From contig OY755177.1 of the NCBI GenBank assembly GCA_963576735.1, positions 3,534,001 through 3,598,000 on the forward strand: DNA of 64,000 nucleotides. The letters run 5' to 3'. Source of the DNA: Bedellia somnulentella (taxonomy: Eukaryota > Arthropoda > Insecta > Lepidoptera > Bedelliidae). The notes beneath the pieces are model-generated. The model saw only the letters and a program-made list of their open reading frames with translations. It was not told where the DNA came from and did not search any database. Of the stretch, positions 35,985 through 46,300 are shown one piece after another (position 1 is the first letter of the stretch; each line of letters begins with the position of its first letter). The position numbers were made by a program, and so were the translations under genes.

Positions 35985-36225
35985 TATTAATAAATAAAGA
36001 ATAAATAAAGGAAAGAAAAATTTCGACACAGGCGGGGATCGAACCCGCGACCTCGGGTAAACGCCCCGAACGCTCTGCCAACTGAGCTACCGTGTCAATT
36101 GGCTGCCAATGCGAAATTCTCGTCGCGGGTTCGATCCCCGCCTGTGTCGAAATTTTTCTTTCCTTTATTTATTCTTTATTTATTAGTAATAATCCCCACA
36201 TGAGGTTTTCATGAACAAAAAGATT
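35985..36225. repeat. tRNA-like palindromic element (two T-arm/acceptor halves face to face)
   Basis: Arms of about 65 bp, at about 35988-36052 and 36121-36186, are near-perfect inverted copies. Each contains gggttcgatccccgcc followed by tgtgtcgaaatttttctttc. The left half plus centre reads as a 73-nt tRNA-like sequence on the minus strand (36099-36027): acceptor gacacgg with ctgtgtc, D-arm gctcagttggcagagc, T-arm gcgggttcgatccccgc. The anticodon stem is shifted by one base and the loop is gcgtttaa-like without T33, so it is not a credible functional tRNA. Confidence 0.7.
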
Positions 36226-37787
36226 TAAATCATGACACTATTACCATATTCTTTTAAAAATCTTATCTGAACTTCCAAATGTGCCTCCAGAGTTACTAGC
36301 TCTAAAGCTCTGGCTACCCTTTATTACAATATGATGATTTTAATTTTGTTTCCATCAATTTCATTATTTGTGCAGATATTATTAAAAATCAAAACACTAA
36401 CATAGTTTTAAGCAACATGGCCAACATAAATCTGTTAGTCGATAATTTAGTGTCAAAATTATTTGCATGCTATAATCGGGTTGAAAACTGAATTGTGACT
36501 GTATAGAAATTCTCTCTTCGCGTGTAAAGCTTATTCGAATAGACTATATATAAATTAAATTTCAATAGTCTCGGTAGAAGTTTACAAAGTTATCTCTTTT
36601 TATCGCAAATTCTTAGCATATTTCTGAAAAACCAACAAGAATCTGCAGTAAAATACTATTTCATCTCAAAGTCTTAAAGAATTTCCAAGAAAACAGTTCA
36701 GATATACTCTTATACTAACATAAAACGTTACCTCAATCCTATTTATCCGCGGGGTTCGCAAACTATGTCTCCCGCCATTTTCTTAATCGACTGTGAAATA
36801 GAACGCTGTATTTTCTACTGACCAATGTTCGTTGAAATTAGTATTTGAATTATGATATTTGAAATTTGAACTACATTTTTGTAATTTTACTGATTTTGAG
36901 TCTAATACTTTAATACTTTTAAGTGAAGACTGGATTTAGTTTTATAAGTGCAAAAGCAGGGTTTTTTTATGTATTCTTTTTTCTATTCTTTCTTTTCGAT
37001 TCTCTGATCTATTTATTTTATATTGTTTATTAAAAACACGTATCTTGGCGTATTGTGCGCTAGTTGATTAGTGCTATGTTTTTATTGATGAACTTTTGTC
37101 TCTCTAAGAGTCTGATCTATTCAGATTGTTCCCAAACATTTAGAGTTTATTACTGCTGTTTCTCTTTCAAATCACAACCAGGTGAAACACTGTAACTGAA
37201 TTCATATTTTCTTTGAATTCATATTCATAATTTATGAAATTAATAATTGAGAACACCATTCAAAGTTGAAAATGAAAGCGGTTTAATCACATAAATCGCT
37301 GGAACAGAGTTTAAATTAACTTTGTACAAATATTCAACTATGACAGTTCTGACTTTATCTTGTTTGAAACCACTTCAAGCTCATTTTCTTTTGTGTCATT
37401 ATAGCTGGATATTTTAAATGGAATTATTTAAATCATTTAGAAGTTTAAAAACACTCTGTTTTGTACTGTCTTTTTGTATTTTATTGTTGGTAAATTTTTT
37501 ACTACTTAGTTCTTTTTAGTAATATATTTTCATATTTAAGGTATAATGTAATCTATCAGAAAAAAAAAGACTTTAAAGTCAGTTTAACAATGACAAATAT
37601 GCGTAAATCTTCAAAACAAACAGAAAACTATAGAGTAAACAGTTGAAGTATAAGTGGGTGAATTGCACAAGCATAAAAACACGACAACTGTGAGAAGCTG
37701 GTTTACTATAATATTTTTTTTTTGTTAAGTATATGTTCGACCACCTAGACCAAAAATCAAAATTTACGTAATTGATTATATATGAGA
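36226..37787. other. No gene seen
   Basis: 1.5 kb of AT-rich sequence with no repeat family recognised inside the window, apart from a possible SINE scrap at 36286-36326. Confidence 0.45.
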
Positions 37788-38168
37788 GCGACATGATAGT
37801 CCAGTGGGTAAGAACACCCGCCCGAAAAACAGAAGGGCGTGAGTTCCAATCCTGGGACGGGCCTACACCAATTTGTCTTTTCTAAAGTCATATGTGTGGT
37901 TAATTTATCATGGTTGCTAACGGTGAGGGAAAACATCGTGAGGAAACCCACATGGCTGAGTTGTACTTAGTCATGTGACAGTGTATTCGTACAAAACGGC
38001 GATAGGCCTGCCCCCTATCACGTGAGTACACTGTCTAAGCAAAACGTGGGTACCTTCTCTGGAAACTAGATGGCGCTTGCCATGTGAGTTCAGGAGTATT
38101 GGTACCTCTGCCAACCCCTTCGGGGATAAAACGGCGTGAACGTTTATGTTACGTTTATGTTATGATTA
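37788..38168 (+). mobile_element. tRNA-derived SINE, full length, with 3' subfamily insertion
   Basis: Head tagtccagtgggtaagaac, B box gttccaatcctg, and a body with the extra ctggaaactagatggcgc shared with the copy at 48029. Confidence 0.82.
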
Positions 38169-38302
38169 TATATATATATTTTTTGTAAAACTTCAAACCT
38201 TTTTTATGGTTTTTAATATTACACTGTTGTTCTTAGCTTTATCATCTCAGTGAGTTTTTTTTATTTTCAGTGGACAGTTCATTATTTTGATAGGCATATT
38301 TA

Positions 38303-39241
38303 TCTTTCAGGCGGACCGCGTTTTACATATTTTCTGAACTTATATTGGCATTTGCTTCTAAAAATTGTATTGTTATGCTGCTGAGCTGATGACGGAAGGT
38401 GTGGGCTCAATGGCTCAATCACTAGGAGTTAGGAAACAGTTCTTTCAACATTCTGTATAGATTTATACTCCTCTTCGTAGCTTTTATGAAGAGAAGTACA
38501 GGTTCACTAAACATTTCTTTTGTTATGTCATTGTTACCGAGTAAGTCTCATGAGACCAGGATCTGATGATGGCATCCTAGGTAATCGAGGGGACTGTCGA
38601 AACTCACTATCATGTGACAGTGTATTTGTTCAGAACGCCGATAGGCCTGCTTTGTATAACGTGAGAACACTGTCCAAGCAAATCGTGGGTACTCTGAACA
38701 ACAGATGACAATGTTACGTGATATTCAGAAATAACTGCTTCTGCTAACCCCTTCGGGGATATTCGGCGTGAACGTTTGAATCTTTCTTGAGATGTAGAAT
38801 TGTAGACCATCGCCTTTCGAGGGATTTCAAGAACAATGTAAAGTTATATATGGTTGAGCCTATTTAATATCGTACAATAATAGAAATACCGGAAATACGA
38901 AGAATAATACAGTAACCGTCGCTTCTTCATCCGAGAGTCATCTTTGCCAGGTCTACCTATCTCTAAAATTCGTAAAATAAAATAATTTTTAACAAAAAGA
39001 AAACCGACTTCATAATTGGAAAAACAACCGAAAATAAACTATGTACTAAAAAGTACGAAATAAGTTTTTTAATTGAATATGAGTACGCGCGTGGAATAAA
39101 GAAATTGCCAAGGTGTGAATCACAGTACTCATATTCAACTACAAAACTTATTTCGTACTTTTTAGTACTAGATTGTTTATTTTCGGTTGTTTTTCTATGA
39201 AGTCGGTTTTCTTCTGGTTAAAAAATATTTTTTACATAATC
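38303..39241 (+). mobile_element. Composite repeat, copy A (5'-truncated)
   Basis: Starts at ggaccgcgttttacatattt, carries the captured tRNA-SINE fragment (38598-38785) and ends in a short foldback (38978-39235) with aaaaagaaaaccgacttcat arms. Confidence 0.75.
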
Positions 39242-39344
39242 ACGCATCTAAAAATAAACTGATTCACACTATGTACTTAGCTACTATTACTTGCTAATCT
39301 ATTTTTAATATATTTATTAGGTCCCAGTTTACTATTATTCTGAT

Positions 39345-40163
39345 ATAGTGGATCGTCCCAGCTTCGCACGGGTAGCGTTGTTTTTTTAAATATCTGAGGT
39401 TTCTCTCTTCAGTCACTGCTCAAGCATTGTAAAATTCAGCGCAATGTTTTCAATTTATTAAATTTATAGCACTCCCTAAACAGTGTAGTTTGGTGATTTT
39501 GAATGCGCTTTAATGAACGGTTCAGTTTTTCCGTTTAATAGCAAATTTTGGAATAAAACGCTATGTAGTATTTATAACAATCTAAAAAATAAATCATTAC
39601 GTGTTGTAGGATGCAACTACTGGCGCCATCTAGTATTTTATAAGTAAATTAGTAACGATTCAGTTTTGGTCACGGGCGCGATGGCTTATTTTATGTATAA
39701 TTTCGGTGTTTCTCTACCGATTTCTATGATTCTTTTTTTATTGAATAGGTAATAATGTTACCTTATTTAAATGAGGGATGAGTGAGAGGTTTACAAACGT
39801 AAGAGTAAACAAATACAATCAGAATGTTCCGAACTGCTAAGCTATCAGGAATTACACGTGTTATTGTGAGTCAACCGTAAAAGATAGACACAAACTGTTG
39901 AAGTTTTTTTTTTTAGATAATTTTATGAAGAATATTTCCGTCATACATGATTTCTATTTAAGTTTAACCATTAAGGCTGCACACGCGACGGAAGCTTAAA
40001 AAATGGAGTAACTTCTCCCGTTTTCCCAAAATTTCCCAAAATTCCCCTTTACTACTCTGCTGGAAAGTATACAAAAACCTGCGCAGGAGTATGGAGAATA
40101 ATTGTACCAAGTTTCGTTAAAATCCGTCGAGTAGTTTTTGTTTCCATAAGGAACATACAAACC

Positions 40164-40209
<46 letters not shown>

Positions 40210-40328
40210 AATTTTACTGATTGCATTTTTGGCATCAGTATCGATCCCTAATCACCACCTGATAGTTATTTTGAAAATATATTTCATGTACAGAATTGAC
40301 CTCTCTACAGATTTATTATAAGTATAGA
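39345..40328 (-). mobile_element. Non-autonomous Helitron abutting the odorant receptor stop codon
   Basis: The minus-strand 5' end is TCTATACTTATAATAAATC at 40328, preceded by the host A, as expected for insertion between A and T. The 3' end near 39345-39385 has the GC hairpin (cccgtgcgaagctggg) a few bases before a CTAT variant of the usual CTAG. A (ACAG)n run lies at 40163-40206. It is about 1 kb with no Rep/helicase coding. The copy at 47239-48375 is the same family in opposite orientation. Confidence 0.75.
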
Positions 40329-40379
40329 TTAGTTCATAGAACATAACACAGTAAATGCTTGATAACTGCTTTTCAATAC
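40329..40379 (-). CDS. Odorant receptor exon 5 (residues 377-392 and stop)
   Basis: 51 bp after an acceptor TTTTCAG (40380-40386). It reads VLKSSYQAFTVLCSMN then TAA at 40331-40329, a typical odorant receptor C-terminus. The last A of the stop codon is the target-site base of a Helitron that starts at 40328, so no original 3' UTR remains next to the gene. Confidence 0.85.
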   Translation of the reverse strand, partial: VLKSSYQAFTVLCSMN

Positions 40380-43300
40380 CTGAAAATAAAAATAATATAT
40401 AAGCTTAAATAAAACGATTATTTATCTTTTACTTTGACGTTGACTTTCGCCCGATTTCGGAATTGAGTATTCCAGCTAAGAACAACTTAAGTATCGTTCT
40501 ATCGCATTGAAATCTTAACAACTGAATGAGATAAAACGATACTTAAGTTGTTCTCAGCTTGAATACTCAATTCAGAAATCGGGCGTTTGTCGTAATTAAA
40601 TTATCTTGACCGCTGATAGGTTATCCGTTCGATTCATAAATAAACTCAAGGTTTTAAATCCCACCACTATACTAGCCGACACCACAAAGCTTTGTAATTT
40701 TAAGTATCTACAATTGTTTGGAAGAACCTCTGTAATCGATTTAACTTTTTTATATTAAGTCAAACACAATCTATGGAACATGCATAGATCCGGATGTTAA
40801 TGATTAAATAAAATTTCCTTTGTCTCATTCGGCGACCTTAGCCTTCATGATTAAATTCAGACTGACAGGTTTAATAAGGCAATGATTGGTAAAATGATTG
40901 AAAGTTTACGTGCAATTAATATTTATCCATTATATATTCTATTTGTATTCCTGTGTGGATTGCAATGTCAAAAAAGCAAGCAGTGGACACGTTAAGATCA
41001 AAGAGATATATGCCTAAAAAGGCAGGCGACCGTAGTCTGAAGAATAAAAGAACATGTATGAAAAGAATGAAGAATGTAGACGAAGCTCAAGTGTTTTTTT
41101 GTGGTTCAAACCAAACACAGTGGCAATTGACAGTCTCCGCCTACCCCAATGGGAACAAATGGCGTGAGTATGTGTATGTAGTTGTAGGTGTTTTTATTAA
41201 TACTTACAGTAGTCATAGTGATGAGCGATAAAAAGTGACCAATGGATGTTTTGATACCGAAGTCTTTGTTCACGAAAGATACAATGATATAATATGATTT
41301 CACATCTTTCTTACTAAGACTAGTCCAATCGTAATTTATCAAAGCCAATTTGACTTGCTCCGTCTGAAAAAAGGGAAATGTAAATAATACTCCTTTGTCG
41401 ACTAAGGGTATGGGGCTTTTTAAAGTGGTATTTGAGCGATGCGGTAGGAGACCCATCACCAACAATACCTAATTTCTACCATCTTCTCCTTTATCAATTT
41501 CCAAAAGCGGCTGAGGAGAGTCTAGTGAACGATGCAATATAAAACATGATATTTTAAAGAAGATAAAAATAAAGAGGGGATGGGTTTAAGTAAATTGGTA
41601 AAAGATATTAAATTAAGAATGTAATCAGAAAGCCAGATGCCCAAAATTTTAAAAGTATAACAGTGTGTAATGACTGAGAATATAGATGAACGTAAATGAA
41701 GCATCTCAAGCTTCGCCAGAATCTTCAAAATGGCGATCGATAGTCCTAACTTACTTCAATGCTAACTAAAGGTTTGAAGATGTGTATGCATCTCATGACA
41801 TAATGACATGAGATGACATATGACACTAACTCAGACCTTGTGTAAGCAGTTAGAAGCATTCGAAATGTGGATCTACAGAAGAATGTTGAAGATATCCTGG
41901 ACGGATAGAGTAAGAAACGAGACGGTTCTACAGAGAATGCACAAAGATTTGGAGTTGCTGAAAATTATAAAGATTCGCAAGCTACAATACATGGGCCACA
42001 TAATGCGCAATAGAAAATATGACCTCCTCCTATAAATCCTGCAGGGAAAAAAAAAGGTCGCAGAAGACCGGGCGGTAGGAAAACCCACTGGCTTCAAAAT
42101 CTGTCCGAATGGGTCAACTACAGTTCCATCGAATTGTTCCGCGCCGCAACATCATGGGCCAAAATGGCCATAATGATAGCCGACCTCCCATAAGAGATGG
42201 CACCCAAAAAAGAAGAATGCATCTCATCCAATAAACATCGTCAACTGGATTTATACCACCCTCAAGATCTACCAAACGGCTAGCCTATTCTATATTCATA
42301 TTCTGGGAACCTATCTGGGAACCTTCCGTTGTTGACCGGCGATCTTAAGGATTGTTGCCACCGCTTAATGACCTATGCTGTCTAACGGACATTGGATCTA
42401 CACAATGGTACCTAGCATGTTTTTTCTACGTTGTTTACAAATACATACAACCCAAAAAGGGGTAGCTAGAGATTTTCCTCAGCCCCTTTGAAAGTTGATA
42501 GGGGAGAAGATGGTAGTACAGTAGCTACAGTAATAAACTATCGTTGGTGATAAGTCTCCAACCACATGGCCCAAAAAACACTTTTAACGGCCCCATTACC
42601 TCAGTCGCCTCTGACGACACCCGTGAAGTGCCAGCTTAGAATGTCTCTACCCCTTTCTGCCCACGGGTGTCGTATGAGGGGTCCAAGGGTATGGGGCTTT
42701 CTAAAGTAGAATATTAACAAATATGATGTGTTTTACCTTAGTGCGAATGTTTTCACCGAAATAGCTGTAAGCAAACACTTCCGCCATCAAAGGTGCTATA
42801 TTTGGTGCAAATTGAAGATTTAAATCCTGGAAATACAAAATATTATTTGCTCACTACTGTGAAAACTATGCATTATACATACCATGAACATGGCAGCCGT
42901 ACCCCCATAATGAAAGATACTATAATAATAATAATAAAAATACTTTATTGAGTAGATAAAGCCTAATACATGTGAGAGACCACACTATTTGTACATATAT
43001 AAGAAATATATAGTGTCGGTTCGTACTGAGCGAGGCTATTAGTTAACACATATTTATTTATCTTTAGCACCTATAATAGACCTAGGTCTGTGCTATAGGT
43101 ACTAAATAATAATTACAAAGTGACAAAATGCCAATATGGATCGAATAACAGAGTACATGAAATCAGCTTGGTCAGCTCTATGAGATGAGCGTGAAAAGGC
43201 TTAACATATGTTTTTTAAATTTACAATCTTACAGACCTAGACTATGACTAATTAATATGAAAATGCATGACTTATTGTTTTCGGAATTTTACAAACTTAG

Positions 43301-46300
43301 GTCAATAGTTTAATATCTAATACACATGAACACACAATGAAAATCAGATTTAGAATTATGCTAAAAGAAATATTAATGAAAAGTGGTTACAAAATGCATA
43401 CTAGTTATTTAAATCAGTACTATAACAATTCATAATTATGTAATTTAAGTATAATGTAAAGTGCCAATAAGTAGTTAAGCTAAATAGGGGGGGGGTCATT
43501 TTTGTGGATGGAGAAGCAGTTCAGTGTTGTCATAAGTTAGTGACTTTAACCATATGGATGCATATTTTTTGCATTCATAAGCATTTAAATGGAGTATGGG
43601 AGATGGAATAGAATTGTTGATTATATTGTAGAGGAAGGGGCCAAGAAAGCAAAAAAAGCGGTTACTAAAAGAAGTTTTTGAATTGATCGTCGGGATCGAT
43701 ATTCTATTGCGTTTACTTATCGTTGAATTGGGACTGATAATTGAGTGTTGCCTTAGAATACTAAAAATCACTGCGCTTCTTTTCAAAAAAGAATAGAAAA
43801 ACACTTGATTTGGTAATCTTTAAATAAAACAAGAGAAAATTAAAAAAAATCTTACACGAACTAGAGCAATCCTACACTTACAAAAAAAGATTACATACGT
43901 GTTTTAAAGCCAGCAATATCACACACAAAGACATTGCCGCATTTACTAATGGCACCAATGCCAGCCATTGAAACATATTATTTAAAAGTCGGAGGTACCT
44001 GTAATTAATACAAATATATATTGTTATTATACAAATATTAAAATTAATTTACGTATGCAATTTACAACTTATTTACTAATATTTACAGGTCACAATACGC
44101 GCCCCGTGTCTTATCTGGTGTAATGTATAGCCGTGTTATTGTTATTAGTTTTCTTTGTTCTGTTCCAAGACCGCTTAAAGTGACCATCAGAAGTTTGTAC
44201 CAACTGATAGAATAAACCGAACTACTGTCCACCATGATAGCTCAGTGAGTAGAAGACTCTCCTTTCATGAAGACACGCGTGGGTTCAAATCCCGAGTCGG
44301 TACTACACCATTTTATCTTTTCTAAAATGGTATGTGAAGTTAATTTATCATGGTTTTTAACGATGTGATAGCTCAATGGGTAAAACACTGGTTACCGTGC
44401 AAGTGACTAGTGTTCAAATCCCGGGTCGGGCCTACACCGATTTGTATTTTCTAAAGACATATGTGTGGTTAATTTATCATGGTTGTTAACGGTGAGGGAA
44501 AACATCGTGAGGAAACTCACATGGCTGAGTTGTACTTAGTCATGTGACAGTGTAAACGGCGATAGGCCTCCCTCCACCGTGTGAGTGCACTCCAAGCAAA
44601 ACGTGGGTGCCTTGAGCGCCAGATGACATTGTCATGTGATGTTCAGGAGTATTAGTACCTTTTGCCATCCTTTTGTGGATATTTGCCGTGTAGTGCCGGC
44701 TTAGAATGTCGCTACTCCTTTCTACCCACGGTGAGAGGCGACTAAAGGTATTGGGGTTTTTTATTGGATTTTTGGGCGATGCCGTTAGAGACCCATCACC
44801 AAAAACCTTTATTTTCACCATCTTTTCCCCAATCAAATTCCTTAGCTCTGGCTACTCCTTTTAGGGAAATATAGCCGTGAGTATATGTATGTATGTATGT
44901 ATGGCGTGATCATTTGAGCTTTGAATTTTTGGAGACTTTTGAGGATCAAACAATTTTAAAATTAGACTAAAAGCGCAAAGGAAGGTCCATCGCGTTTTTT
45001 TAGTATTGATCTGGGCCAAAGTACTTCTATAGGATACGAGTGCTTGAATCAACCCTTACGATTTGATTTACATACTGTGGCACTGATCCTAGAAGCATAA
45101 CCCTACTACAATAAATGTATGTAATGTGCCAAAGAAAAGGCACCCACAATTTGTATTGGAAATTATATTATGTTAGTTATTCTTATTTTATAGAATTTAG
45201 TTTAGTTGATTAGATTTTAACGACAGGCTGTGTAAAGAATTTTTGTGTTGCAATTCAACCAACAGTTGGATAATTTATTGATAAAATGTTAGATTTCAAT
45301 TTGTTCTAGTAAGTATTTAGTTGTTGGTTGGTATGTGAAAGAGAAGTGGTTTCGACGACTAAATGATAGGAACCACCTATACTATATTATACACAAGGTG
45401 GTATAAAAATATTCATAAGTACTATTTCTGTGACATAGTTTTTCATATTGCTACCAATTAATCAAGGAAAGAAAAATTTCGACACCAGCAAGACTTGAAC
45501 ACCCGGCGTGGTGGGCCAACTGTCTAAAAAAAATTTAACGATTCTTCTATCGCATATCGACGATTATAGACAATTGACGTGCCCCACGATTTTATTTTAC
45601 TCTACTCTATGCCTTGCCTATGTTAATAATGCCCACGTCTGTTTCTATTTTATATTTTTTTTCATAATACATTGTATTCTACTTGTTAAAGCCATTCATT
45701 TAATACCCATAATGATGGGATTGATAAAAAAACTAGGTTATCCGCCATTTTGTAGCGGCGGCCATCTTGGATTTACAGTGATATTGAATAAGCATAATTG
45801 TATTTTTTCACTAATATCCAAAGTGTATACTAAATTTTATATTAATCGTTTTACAGGAAGGAGGTAAAATTTGAATTACTAAATTTGACCCAAGAAAGAA
45901 CAAAAATCAAAGGAGGAAAGCTAAATAAAACCATTTAAATAAAAACTCGCGGCTGGCTGTAAATCCAAAAAGAGGTTGCTCTCTGGCTATCTTTAGAATA
46001 AGAACTTCCTCAGCTACTTTTGAAAGTTTGATCATTACCAACAACATTTATTCTTTTAGTTGGAGACCCATTTGTCTAGGCCACCCATCTATCAATTATA
46101 CCTTAAATTTTTAAAATAAGTAAATGTGACTTACTCAACAATTTTCACATGATGATAGTAAAATAACCGTAGGCGTTGTCCTAGTTCCACGACGTAATTT
46201 TTGTGGTTCTCTGTATCGATTTCTGATATATTCAACATCTTCGATAAACTTTCGCAGGCTTTACAGTAAAACATTGAATATACTGAAAACCATATATCGA

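Noticed and set aside
36027..36099. A tRNA gene on the minus strand
   Set aside because: The D-arm, T-arm and acceptor look good, but the anticodon stem is displaced and T33 is missing. It also sits in a palindrome belonging to a dispersed repeat family.
40163..40206. (ACAG)n microsatellite as an independent locus
   Set aside because: The same run, as (GTCT)n, occurs at the equivalent place in the other Helitron copy (47359-47382), so it is an internal part of the Helitron.
42866..42903. Possible extra odorant receptor exon (FHYGGTAAMFM before a GTATGT)
   Set aside because: Exons 2 and 3 already join in phase 0 with the expected spacing. This piece directly abuts a LINE tail and has no convincing acceptor.
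45508..45867. 119-residue plus-strand open frame
   Set aside because: It coincides with the relative of the foldback element at 45530-45935 and shows no protein features.
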